In this document: positions 46,575 to 57,356 of the stretch, one piece after another
Numbering within the stretch: position 1 is the stretch's first letter
Layout: every line of letters starts with the position of its first letter
NCBI GenBank assembly: GCA_033675265.1
Contig: JAUJYZ010000971.1
Location: 1-64,000, forward strand
Direction of reading: 5' to 3'
Length of the DNA stretch: 64,000 bases
Origin: Actinostola sp. cb2023
Taxonomy: Eukaryota > Cnidaria > Anthozoa > Actiniaria > Actinostolidae
Translations under genes and position numbers: made by a program
Notes under the pieces: model-generated
Databases searched by the model: none
What the model was told of the DNA's origin: nothing
What the model saw: only the letters and a program-made list of their open reading frames with translations

Positions 46575-46945
46575 ACTTTAGAGTAGATTCCATGTCTACT
46601 GAAAACAATCCTCAATCCGTGTAAAACCAGCTTAATTATAATACTTACATGATCTAGATTTGATAGATCTGACATAAGCTTACTACACTTTTATCGTCGA
46701 TCTCTCGAACACATTCAAACACTGAGTGGATCACAACACAAACGTGACGATGTTAAACACACAATGAATCCAATCTACTCACCACAACACAAGAGATGAG
46801 CACTACAAGTACACAGACAGAGTTGTGCTAAGGTTTGTTTTGATGCTGTTCAGTTCACGAGTCAAAGCGTCTTCACAAAGAAATTCCAACTTCGTTCCCA
46901 GGCCCGCTCACCGCGGTATTTCTACCACAGGAAGCCCAAGCTCAG
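46575..46945 (+). repeat. 360-bp dispersed repeat, copy 3
   Basis: Near-identical by eye to 17,080-17,435, with small indels (a 5-bp ATTAT insertion near 46,637, and CACAAAGAAATTCC where the arm copy has CTCGAAGAAATAAC). Ends with CACAGGAAGCCCAAGCTC. Confidence 0.65.
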
Positions 46946-47054
46946 CTCTCATAAGCGACCAGCTCTAAACCAGTGGATCGTACGAAAATCGGACTCAAAC
47001 AATATTCTGCCGTGCTCCCTTGATTGCTGCGGTACGGTCGCGTCCCGCAGAACC

Positions 47055-47215
47055 CACACAGGGATCCCAACACTATACATTTCTATACACAGGGAACCCA
47101 ATATAATACGTATCGCGCGCGCGCTCTACCACAGGAAACCCATAAAAAGACGCCAATATCATTTTATTTGATGATTTAGTAGCCTCAAAAGCAATGGTTG
47201 GGCTGCCTGTGCCAC
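47055..47215 (-). repeat. cluster of CACAGGNANCCCA motifs, copy 3
   Basis: Motifs at about 47,059, 47,089 and 47,130 and an inverted one at 47,203, with GCGCGCGCGCTCTACCACAG, AAAAAGACGCCAATATCATT and TTAGTAGCCTCAAAAGC between them. It is the most complete copy. Confidence 0.65.
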
Positions 47216-48604
47216 GGCTACGAAACCCCGTTTGTGTCAACTTAGTAAGATTACAAAGTTTCGATAGGTTTAGTTAGATATTGAACGAGTAACAGCTTTC
47301 CAAACAGTTTTTATTTGTCCAAACTATATCAAACTCCTGAAACTTACCGTAATTCTGACATGCTCTGATGGGGTTGATTTATTAATTATATTAATTCTAA
47401 AAACTCGTTCCCAGTCATCCACTCGTTTTTGAAATGGCTAAATATAGTTGAACCTCCAGTTGCGACCACTCTCGTAAGCGACCACCTCTCCTAAGCGACC
47501 AGTTTTCCAAAATACCAAAAGTTCAGTTTACGGACAACAGGTCACTTAGAGTCAGTATTTTGGGTAATATTTGTATTTTCCGTATCGTTTATAAGCTCTC
47601 CGAAACCCTGTTATGTTATTGTCTGTATTTCTTTCTGATGCCCTTTAGATATCCGAACCCCCAACAGTAATCCGAATCCCGACATCTGGTTTTATTTATG
47701 ACGTCGCGTCAGCGAAAGCTCCCGACTACCTAAGTTCGATTTCGTTGGATTTTCAAAAACTTACCATATTAGAAATTATGTTTAATTTGTTATTTATGAC
47801 CTATAATATGATGGGTATTGGAAGGCTGCAAATCGAGAAAAAAAAAATTTGATTGTAAAATAAAACGTTCGGCAAGTGAATATGCAAATTAGCTCGAAAT
47901 TTTAAGATACATTCGTCAAAAGAAGATTGACTCGAAAAGGGTAGTTAAAATACCTACATTGGTCTTATTTTCAGACCAACAACTGCAATTATCGAAGTTT
48001 AAATTTTTAAAATCCAACAAAATCCAGCGGAGTACTGGGAAGTCAAAGTGATCCAGATTTCTATAAATTACGCGCGTACGCGTTTGCCCCCAATTCAAAC
48101 TGGAAGACGAAAGTGTGAAGTGCATGCCTTTCATTTTATGCGCTATGGAAGATTTAAATGTTCCATAAAGTCTGGAAGCGATGCATTTTATTAAGATTTA
48201 TTTTATCTTTGGAAATCAGAATTTTTGCGCAATTAATTATCAGAACACAGCTCAGATCTGCAAATGTGCAGGGCAAGGAATTGAATAATTGATACAATGA
48301 TTTTTAAACTACTTCATTCGGGTTGAAATATATAATTCTGATTCACGGTAGCATGGCAATCGTGACCAATACCGTTAATGCGCTACTATGCAAGTACCAA
48401 AGATGTACTTTATACAAGTTTACGATGTCTGTTCAACGCCAGCATATTCTTATTTTATTATACATTGTAAGTAGCTTCTTGGTAAGCGCCTTGTACTTTC
48501 TTATTAAAGGTGCAGCCTCATACACAGCCAGTTTGGCTTCGTCGATGCAGCATGTTCGTGATGTACACAGCGTTGTTTGCTTACTTTGCTCAATAAACCC
48601 ATTC
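47216..48604. other. mostly unassigned; remnant of the B/C spacer near 48.37 kb
   Basis: CGACCACTCTCGTAAGCGAC type repeat at 47,460-47,505. At 48,370-48,460, ATACCGTTAATGCGCTACTA and GCAAGTACCAAAG recall the centre of the B/C and C'/B' spacers. No gene supported. Confidence 0.45.
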
Positions 48605-48757
48605 CGAACCTGATGGCGACCAATTTGAATAACCATTGTTCTTTGACTTACTGGCCTCGTGTTCATGTGGAAACACAAAAGCGTTCTCACCTGTATGAGA
48701 GGCTGGTCAGTCGGGAACCATGGTTATTCAAATTGGTCGCCATGTTCGGAATTGTTT
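48605..48757. mobile_element. hairpin element with ATGGCGACCAATTTGAATAA arms
   Basis: CCGAACCTGATGGCGACCAA at 48,604 pairs with TTGGTCGCCATGTTCGGA at 48,733, continuing inward to AACCATTG/GAACCATGG. About 150 bp, no ORF. It lies at the left end of the D/E segmental duplication. Confidence 0.65.
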
Positions 48758-48854
48758 TATTGATATTGCTGTTACGTACACCATTCAAACAATGGCGTCG
48801 TTTTTACACAATCACCCGTCTCATTTTATTTTTGTAATTAGTTAATAATAAATA

Positions 48855-48955
48855 TTTTTGTAATTAGTTATAGCTACTGTAATGCGCACTTGATCATTGT
48901 ATGAAAAGTTCGCAATATAAATTAATCAATTATTATTATTATTATTATTTTGCTT
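48855..48955 (+). mobile_element. LINE/SINE-like tail with (ATT)n
   Basis: TACTGTAATGCGCACTTGAT...AGTTCGCAATATAAATTAAT followed by an (ATT)n run. It is absent from the matching place at 19.9 kb. Confidence 0.5.
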
Positions 48956-49217
48956 CAAGTATTTTCGTTCGTTGACTTCCTTGTGCAGGGCATAGAATAA
49001 ACTGAGACATTTAATTTCATGTATAACTTTTATTTGCTTTTGTAAGTTGTTTACAATCATTAAGTCGTATTGAAATGTCTTGTCTTAACCGGCTACGTCA
49101 CTTGGATCTACGCACTGACTTGGCCGTTAGCGACCAGAGGAATAATAAATCAGTAGAAAGAATGGTTAATTACTAAGACGGTCATTCCGTCAATCAGTCG
49201 ACAGTTAATGACGCACC

Positions 49218-51179
49218 TTATTTGCATCCATAGAGCTCCATCCTCAGAGACATGTGGCCTTGCCATGCCTGGGGTAACACCCTGATGTACCTGGCAATGA
49301 TGGGGTGGTAAAGATTATGCTTGACAACTGAGTTTCTGTCCTTATTTGCTGCAAACACCTTGCCTCCCTCGTAGCTGTTAAATGTTTTACCGTCCGAGCT
49401 GTATTGCAGTTTATATTGCTTTACCCATTGGTTGGCATTAGATCGACCTTGTGTGGCTATTCCTGCCACCTTGGTAACTCGCTTCAAATCAACTTGTATC
49501 CACTGACCGACTCGGTTATGTCTTGACGACCATGAACCTGCTTTGCCACGAGGGGGTTTGTAGTTAAGTCTACCTTGTGCTGGCGCATGGTTGCCATCCC
49601 ACATCGAGGAAGCGGTGATTCGTGCATCAGGAATGGCTCTACTTTGCATCCCAAGGGGTTCAATATTACACAGAACTGTTGAGGAACAAAACGAAACATG
49701 TCAACTGACCTCGCATGTCTCCCGACTGGAACTAAAACTCTTGTCAATCAAGTTGAACGAAAAACTACAATACTGCATCCTGGAGATTTTCCTAATTTGA
49801 TCAAAAGTCCAGGTGGCACACCCCACCCTAAATTATGGTGTGTACACACAACCCTTGCCTGAGAACCCGAGCGAGTATATAATGTAATTTATTGCTTGAA
49901 TCGTTAGACTTACAGCACTTCTGGCAGGTCTCATAGCAGTACTTCATTCCCCAGGCACTTGCACATTCGTTCTTGTTCTTCAAAGTTTTACAGCATCCCT
50001 GGGCCAACACGTCATAGCAGGCTGTCAACAAAACCAAATATCACGTGATGCATTCCAGTGATTGACATAAAACAAACACCTAAACATGCTCAGTTAATAA
50101 GCAATTACTTTGCTTCTATAACTTACAGCATGTTTTCTTGCAAAACTTGTTTTTGATCAGACCGTATTTGCAGTAACCAGCTTTGTGCAGCTCGAGGCAG
50201 TGAAGGTGATGGAGAACATCGCCGCCACCACGTTTCGCTTCTGAAAATAAAATAGAAAAACATGGTTCATGCACTGGTCGGTTCAAAGAGAAAATCAAGA
50301 CCCAATAGACTGGTATAAATATGCATTGTGATTAGTACTTCTACGTATGAAGCGAGCCCATATGGCGATTAGCGCCGTAGAGCTGAAGTACGCCAGACAA
50401 ACTATAGATTGATATCGATTCATTTAGTAGCTTACCTCCTGAAACATCGTTGGGGAGCTTTAGAAGAGATGGAATGTCATGCTCTAAAAGTTAGAAATAA
50501 AATTACAATGTTACGATACTCTGTTAGCTACAGTCAGTTCACATTCGTTCAATCTCGAGCTCCCCGTGTGACGCTAGCTGCCTAATTCGCTGATTCCAGC
50601 GTGCTCTTAAAAGTGGTTCTTCTGTATGCACAAATTTAATGAACGATCCGAATATTTGCGAGCTTGAAACACTGTACCGTTACAATGACTGATTTCGTGC
50701 TGTTGCTCAACGCCACGCCCCACAGTTGAATCATAAACACGCCAAAATCAAATACTAAATCCTCGCAACATTTTGCATGACTAAATAGCACTAATGAAAC
50801 AATGGAAAGCAATAGCAACTGATCTCACTATTTAGTACATTAGAATCACCATACTTTTATTCGTTCTGTTCATTTTTGAAAAACTTGGACACAAGAATTG
50901 ATTCTTGGAACTAGAAATTTCAAATTGTTACTGACAATACATGCAGATCGACATTGATTCATTTAGCAGCTTACCTTCTGACACTTCGTTGAGGAGCTTT
51001 AGAAGAGCTGGCATTTCATCAGTCTCTAAAAGTTAGAAATAAAATTACAATTAATGATACTGTGTTATCCAGAGCCGATTTGATACTGTGTTTAATTACA
51101 GCTCACCTAGCGTGGCGTCCATAGACAGACTAGGCACCACCAGTACAGCCAACACTCCCCAAATCAAGCAGAGTTTCAT
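49218..51179 (-). CDS. copy D: secreted ShK-ShK-F5/8C protein, intact six-exon type
   Basis: Exons on the minus strand are 51,107-51,179, 50,975-51,025, 50,436-50,483, 50,127-50,240, 49,914-50,021 and 49,218-49,675 (852 nt, 283 codons). Almost identical to C' including introns, except that the intron between the two ShK exons lost about 115 bp next to its donor (near 50,121) and stays spliceable. The second ShK domain starts CYD instead of CSD, a Ser to Tyr change next to the first cysteine. The discoidin exon has Lys at the DLKRVT position like B, and Ser in NSYEGG. Confidence 0.87.
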
Positions 51180-51255
51180 CTTGTTGTGCAGTTCGCGTCG
51201 GTTCGTATTCGTCTTCTTGAACGTTTCAACAACCTTAGTGTAGTCAGTGTAAGGG

Positions 51256-51263
51256 TATTTATA
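51256..51263 (-). promoter_or_regulatory. TATA box of copy D
   Basis: TATAAATA on the minus strand, 76 bp before the ATG at 51,179. Confidence 0.7.
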
Positions 51264-51839
51264 GTCTACTGAGAGGCCCGGTGTCAAGCAAATCGTGGCT
51301 CCTTCCACAGTATATGCCAGCCGGATACTATTACAAATACTTTAATGATTGTTGTCTTTTTAGCCCGTTCATATGTAATAATAATGTGAGTTATTATCCA
51401 GTAACAAACTTGCAATTTCTTCAACTTCATGATCACGATTCATTTGTTAATTCAAGCATTTTCACCGTGCAGTATTCAATCATATGTTTCGATATTTTGA
51501 TTTCTATTTCTTGACAATTGATGTGTTCACTGAACTTGGTCAACATCAGTATTAATCAGCATCGTCGATCGTTTTTATTCATTAGTCACAACACAAAACG
51601 TACTCAGTGAACCCAGTCCAATCATGCAGAAATATGTAGACAATGTTTCTTTTATAAAAAGGATTGTTTTGAACTTATTAACCTGTTAACGTTTTATAAA
51701 CTAAGTTTTCCCTCTTGACATACCCTCTAAACAACGAAAGTCGTAGCGAGAGTAAACGAAATTCGTAGCGAAAGTCACATTACGAACATGCTGGTGTTGA
51801 GAAGTATATTTGGTACTTGCTCAGTAGCCCATTAACGGT

Positions 51840-51988
51840 ATTGCTGGTTTGCACGTGACGTCATGGCGGCCATGTTGGCTCACGAACAAAGCATTCCTTC
51901 TTATATTAGCTTCTCTTGTTTGTACCTCCAACATGGCCACTGCATCTTTGTACTTTAAACCTCAAGGGATTGATTGTAAACCAGCGAT
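51840..51988. mobile_element. short inverted-repeat element in the D/E spacer
   Basis: Ends TTGCTGGTTTGCA and TGTAAACCAGCGAT, as in the other spacers. It contains an MHVTSWRP frame again; the frame is kept only because the copies are recent. Confidence 0.6.
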
Positions 51989-52537
51989 TCTTAATAATTG
52001 CAATGCTATTAAGTGTTTCGATAATTACGCAAAATTCTTATTATAAACAACAAAGGAAAAACTATCAAAACTACTCTGCGTTCTAAAGCTTAGTTTACTC
52101 TCGCTCCGACTTGCGTTGTTTGGTCGGTATGTCATATGCATGGGGGGGAAATTAGTTGTAAAACAGGTTAAGAAACTCAAAACAATCCTTTCTATATTAA
52201 AGGATCAGTTTCTACATATCTCTGCATGATTGGACTGGGTTCGTTGAGTACGTTTTGTGTTGTATTTAATGAATAAAGACGCTGATTAATACAAGTAAGT
52301 TGACCGAGTTCAATGAACACATTGTCGAGAAATCAAAACATCGAAAGCTACGATTGAATACTGGTGAAAATGCTTGAATTAACACTTAAATGAATCGTGA
52401 AGTTGTACAAATTGCAAGTTTGTTACTGGATAGTAACTCACATATGAACGGCATTAAGGTGATTGCGTGGCATCCAATCATTATCTACTGGCATACTGCA
52501 TGTGGGAGGAACCACGATTTGCTTGGCACCTCTAGAC

Positions 52538-52545
52538 TATAAATA
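52538..52545 (+). promoter_or_regulatory. TATA box of copy E
   Basis: TATAAATA, 84 bp before the ATG at 52,630. A 4-bp GCAT addition lies upstream (ATACTGCATGTGGG) compared with B'. Confidence 0.7.
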
Positions 52546-52629
52546 CGCTTACACTGACTACCATCCACACACTAAGGTTGTTGAAACGTTTAAAGAAGAA
52601 CACCGCGAACCTACGAGCTGCACAACAAG

Positions 52630-55223
52630 ATGAAACTCTGCTTGATTTGGGGAGTGATTTTAGCTGTACTGGTGATTCCTGGTCTGTCTATGGACGCCAC
52701 GCTAGGTGAGCTGTAAACAACAGTATCAATCGCCGGGTCTGCCTAACAGAGTATCATTAATTGTAATTTTATTTCTAACTTTCAGAGGATGAACTTCCAG
52801 CTCTTCTAAAGCTCGTCAATGATGTTTCACAAGGTAAGAAATGAATCTATGTCGGTCTGTATTGTAACCATTCATGATATTTCTAGTAGCAAAGATCTAT
52901 ATATTCTTGCAAGTGTCCAAAACTGAACAGAACGACTAAAAGTATTGTGATTTTGATGTGTTATAGGTTAAAATAGGGCGTTGGCCAACCTAATAGTTAA
53001 CTTGATGTCAGTTAGTATTTGAACCATTAGTACTGCTTTCTGCAATTTTCAACTTATATATAGGGAGTCATGTTTTAGATACCAAATACATAGAGCACAA
53101 ATTAATACTTAGGTCTTATTAACCGAGCGGGAGGTCTGTACAGGAAAATCTTGACCGAGGTCGTGAAAGTACAGACCGAGCGCAGCGAGGTCTGTACCAC
53201 GACCGAGGTCAAGATTTTCCTGTACAGACCGACCAAGCTCGGTTAATAAGAGTTTTATTATATGACCATTTTAATAAACTAAAAATTAACTCATTTTATT
53301 TGCATCTTACAAGCCTTACACTAGAATGGCTTCCCAGTATTTTTACTACATAACTTGTTTGAAAACCGGTTTGACAAGAAAGTGTGTGAAGTGAGGTATT
53401 TCTAGCTCGATGATGAATAACTAAAACAATCTTAAAATCGAACATTTCCTTGACTTTGGTGTTGAAAACATTGCGATACACCGAGGAACTATGGATTTTT
53501 GATAAATAGGAACAAGAATGGTGAAGAAAATGGCAAGAAAGTTGAGGATTCTGTTGTGTTTTTGAATAAAATTGTAGTTGAAGCAGTGCGCGCGCTACTG
53601 TCGCTATCATCACGCCATCGAGCGCGCGCTGGGTTTGTTTTCTTCAGAATTTTGGTATTTTTCAGTGAAATACTCCTAATGTTTTGCTTAATGTTTTTCA
53701 TAGTATTGTTAGGAGTGAAATTTGAGCTCTTTAAAAACCCACGAGTTTACATTTCTTCCAAATTGCACTCAAAACCATATGATAGAAACAATGTTTACAA
53801 AGATGCATGTGCGGACCGGTTATTACGGGAGAATCTAGACCGGTCCGAGAAAGAATCTAACCAATCAAATTGCTTGATTTGCTAGATACCAGGCTTCGAG
53901 ATACTCGGTCATTTAATAATGAGTAGTATATTTTAGTACTAAATAGTATCAATTTCTATTAATTGTTTTCTATTGTATCGCATTATTTAGTACCAATTTA
54001 TGTAAAATGTTGCTTGGATTTAGTATTATATTTTGCCATCCTGTACAACCACGTGATCGTATTCCCACTGAATTGGGTCTTGATCTTCTCTTTGAGCCAA
54101 CCAGTGAATCAATCATGTTTTCCTATTTTATTTTCAGAAGCGAAACGTGGCGGCGGCGATGTTCTCCATCACCTTCACTGCCTCGAGCTGCACAAAGCTG
54201 GTTACTGCAAATACGGTCTGATCAGAAACAAGTTTTGCCAGAAAACATGCTGTAAGTAGTCTTATGCCCCATTTAATTTGGGCTTACATTTGTTTTACTG
54301 AAAAACGTTGTTATAACTTTCGTACTATTTTATCTTACACACTAGTACAAACACCAGGTACTAGTTTTAATACTTGTAAAGTTGGATGATCTCACGTTAT
54401 AGAACCAAGCCAATTAAATGGAATTTATCTGAGCATGTTTAGGTCAGTCCCTGGTATGCATCACGTGATATTTTGTTTAAAATTGTTTCTGTTTTTTTTG
54501 TTTTGTTGATAGCCTGCTCTGACGTCTTGGCCCAGGGATGCTGTAAGACTTTGAAGAACAAGAACGAGTGTGCAAGTGCCTGGGGAATGAAGTACTGCCA
54601 TGAGACCTGTCATAAGTGCTGTAAGTCTAACGAATCAAGAAATCGGAATCCATTAAATGCATTCTGTACAATATAGAAAAGCGGTAACGCCCAAGCGTTT
54701 TATAGTTTAAGTCGGGAGAAACTCGACTGAGGTCAGTTGACATGTTTCGTGGTATTTGTCAACAGTTCTGTGCAATATTGAACCCCTTGGGATGCAAAGT
54801 AAAGCCATTCCTGATGCAAGAATCACCGCTTCCTCGATGTGGGATGGCAACCATGCGCCAGCACAAGGCAGACTTAACTACAAACCTCCTCGTGGCAAAG
54901 CAGGTTCATGGTCGTCAAGACATAACCGAGTCGGTCAGTGGATACAAGTTGATTTGAAGCGAGTTACCAAGGTGGCAGGAATAGCCACACAAGGTCGATC
55001 TAATGCCAACCAATGGGTAAAGCAATATAAACTGCAATACAGCTCGGACGGTAAAACCTTTAACAACTATGAGGGAGGCAAGGTGTTTACAGCAAATAAG
55101 GACAGAAACTCGGTTGTCAAGCATAATCTTTACAAACCCATCATTGCCAGGTACATCAGGGTGTTACCCCAGGCATGGCAAGGCCACATGTCTCTGAGGA
55201 TGGAGCTGTATGGATGCAAATAA
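52630..55223 (+). CDS. copy E: secreted ShK-ShK-F5/8C protein, intact, with an insertion in intron 2
   Basis: Exons are 52,630-52,705, 52,786-52,833, 54,138-54,251, 54,513-54,620 and 54,766-55,223 (804 nt, 267 codons). All borders and phases are kept. Intron 2 is about 1.3 kb rather than 0.5 kb because a foldback element sits at 53,104-53,925. Exon 2 ends Asp-Val-Ser-Gln instead of Ser-Lys. The protein is otherwise the B type. A 3' UTR exon begins near 55,314 and AATAAA is near 55,401. It is the intact counterpart of broken B'. Confidence 0.87.
53104..53925. mobile_element. foldback element with CCAATCAAATTGC end, inserted in intron 2 of E
   Basis: A hairpin at 53,108-53,254 (CTTATTAACCGAGC ... 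GCTCGGTTAATAAG, with CTGTACAGGAAAATCTTGAC arms) is followed by TTATTATATGACC, which pairs with GGTCATTTAATAA at 53,908. ACCAATCAAATTGCTTGATT lies just inside the right end. An internal 128-codon plus frame (53,499-53,885) shows no domain. The element is missing from B' and B, so it arrived after the duplication. Confidence 0.75.
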
Positions 55224-55484
55224 GGTGAGTATTAACTTCGATGAATGAACTGACCGAATGATCGACCTTCTTATTAACCAACCATTCTTTCTACTGATTT
55301 ATTATTCCTCAGGTCGCTAACGGCCAAATCAGTGCGTAAATCCAAGTGACGTCGCCGATTAAGCAAGACATTTCAATACCACTTAAGAACTACAATAGCA
55401 AATAAAGTATATACAAGATTCATTAAAAAGTGTGTTCGTTTATTCTTTCGACTGTACAAGGAGGCAATGAATGAAAATACTCAT

Positions 55485-56280
55485 ATATAACGGTCTTCAA
55501 TAATACTCGATAATGAGAATAATACAGTGCAAACTCTACATAATTGTCTTCAATAATACTCGATAATGAGAATAATACAGTGCAAACTCTACATAATTGT
55601 CTTCAATAATACTCGATAATGAGAATAATACAGTGCAAACTCTACATAATTGTCTTCAATAATACTCGATAATGAGAATAATACAGTGCAAACTCTACAT
55701 AATTGTCTTCAATAATACTCGATAAGTAATGGTAATAGAACTGAGTGGAGTGCAATTTGGTCTGAAATCATACGAGTGATTACAAAATTGCACGACCGCG
55801 TAGCGGGAGTGCAATTTGTTATCACGAGTATGATTTCAGACCAAAATTGCACGACACAAAGTTCAATTACCTATTAATCATATTCATTTTGAAATCTTTT
55901 CAAATACATTCGTTATATTTAGGTGGTAAGTTGCAATTATAATAAGAATAATTTTGATGCCTAAATTACAACTCTTTCATTCTAAATTACAAATTACTTT
56001 TTATGAAGAATCGTTTGAATTTAATAAAATGAGAGTTTCTGTGCGAAAATATAAAAAAAACAAAATTGGTGCAATTAATGATCCAAAATAGTGCAATTAA
56101 TGATTTAATCGCACCATTTTTAGCCAATCAGATTGCAGGATTTACTAGTGATTTCAAAATGAATATGATTATGATAATAATACAGTGCAAACTCTACATA
56201 ATTGTCTTCAATAATACTCGATAATGAGAATAATACAGTGCAAACTCTACATAATTGTCTTCAATAATACTCGTAACAGG
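55485..56280 (+). repeat. 53-bp minisatellite, split by an element
   Basis: Units of AATACTCGATAATGAGAATA, ATACAGTGCAAACTCTAC and ATAATTGTCTTCA: about 4.6 copies at 55,487-55,735 and about two more at 56,166-56,280. A single related unit (ATAATGATAATAATACAGTC, CAACTTCTATATAACCG) follows copy B' at 25,710-25,757. Confidence 0.8.
55735..56172. mobile_element. foldback element with CCAATCAGATTGC end, copy in the minisatellite
   Basis: A hairpin at 55,745-55,862 (GAGTGCAATTTGGTCTGAAA and its complement, with CGACCGCGTAGCGG in the loop) is followed by an inner inverted pair: AATCATATTCATTTTGAAATC at 55,876 and GATTTCAAAATGAATATGATT at 56,151. GCCAATCAGATTGCAGGATT is just inside the right end. Same three-part plan as 39,226-39,570 and 53,104-53,925. 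Confidence 0.7.
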
Positions 56281-56414
56281 CAGTTTTGTAATAAAACTCA
56301 GGTTGAAGATACAAAAAGTTTTGTCATGAATTATCCAACCTACAAACCAACAGACTCGTAACATTGTTGAACAATTCCATTGTCTAACAGTATTTTGTTG
56401 ATATCATGACGAGT

Positions 56415-56590
56415 TGATGTAGTGAAGAAATAGAAAACGAGGCAGCGTGCTCTATCGAGTTATAGAAGCACGCGGGAATTGGAAGAAGACGACTGAGAGA
56501 AGTTGCTAGGAGAAGCACGAGGCGTAGTCGAGTACGGAATACAAATCCTTTGGCCAATCAGAGGGCGCATTATATCATAGTTATTTTATA
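56415..56590. mobile_element. repeat with GCCAATCAGAGGGCGC end
   Basis: GAGGCAGCGTGCTCTATCGA, GAAGCACGCGGG, GGAGAAGCACGAGGCGTAGT and GGCCAATCAGAGGGCGCATT. Possibly a fourth member of the CCAATCA group; boundaries uncertain. Confidence 0.45.
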
Positions 56591-57246
56591 ATGTACGATA
56601 GTAGTGCTTCATCCCTCACAAAACGTGCATGTCGCAATAATTACTCAATTCGCTTCATCAGTTGATACTGGCGTGTATAAAGCTGGGAACAAACCTAAGT
56701 TAATTATCAACGTAGACATCTTCCTAGTTTACAACTTCGACGTTTTTAATCAATTTTGCACTGAAAACGGTCTCTGGTAACACGTCATTGACATCTTCTT
56801 AGATGATATGGTAGAAGTTTGTCAGAGAAATAATCGAATTACAACCAACGAAGAACTATAAAGCTGACCGACATTGTAATATAAACATTTTGCCACGAGT
56901 AAAGCGAACAAGACTTGAATACACCAGACGTTCAGGTTTGTAATACCATTCATTGTTCACGACCTCATTATCGTCATTTCAGCCATTTGAAACTCAAATG
57001 TGAACTATATTTTTACGATCAAGAGATGTACTTCTATTAACAAAAAGGGAGGGACATTCTGATCATTTCATCAAGTGCCACGCAGCTGCTTACAAGATCT
57101 GTTGTGATTGGATAATACCAACAATAGAATCATTATCTACTATTGTCTACTCGTTCTATGGTTTGGGTTCTATTGTTTTACTCTAATAGTATTGAACCAA
57201 TTGGACTAGATCTTCTAAGAGCTGCAACCTAGTTTACCCCATTTCA
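56591..57246. other. no gene recognised
   Basis: No supported coding frame, repeat or RNA gene. Confidence 0.4.
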
Positions 57247-57342
57247 TCAATCTCGTCCCCAGAGCCCACGTTCCTCTTGGTCAGCACCGAGCTTTCTGGT
57301 CTCGGTGCTGACCAAGAGGAACGTGGGCTCTGGGGACGAGAT
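57247..57342. mobile_element. near-perfect 96-bp hairpin element
   Basis: CAATCTCGTCCCCAGAGCCC begins the left arm and GGGCTCTGGGGACGAGATTG ends the right one. The arms of about 45 bp are uninterrupted around a CTTTCTGG loop. Related sequence is at 30,395. Confidence 0.8.
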
Positions 57343-57356
57343 TGATCATTTCATAA

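Larger units (their letters stand above)
51180..52629. promoter_or_regulatory. divergent promoter region of D and E
   Basis: Same layout as C'/B': TATA boxes at 51,256-51,263 (minus) and 52,538-52,545 (plus), and the short inverted-repeat element at 51,840-51,988. Confidence 0.7.
48753..55490. repeat. segmental copy of the C'/B' block
   Basis: Collinear with about 19,845-25,745 in the same orientation, including introns, promoters and the spacer element. The coordinate offset is 28,962 in the middle and 29,775 after exon 2 of E because of the insertion at 53,104-53,925. A LINE-tail microsatellite at 48,870-48,955 interrupts the left end. Confidence 0.85.

Noticed and set aside
53499..53885. 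128-codon frame with a hydrophobic stretch inside the insertion in E
   Set aside because: No homology recognised, opposite strand also open, and related elements lack it.
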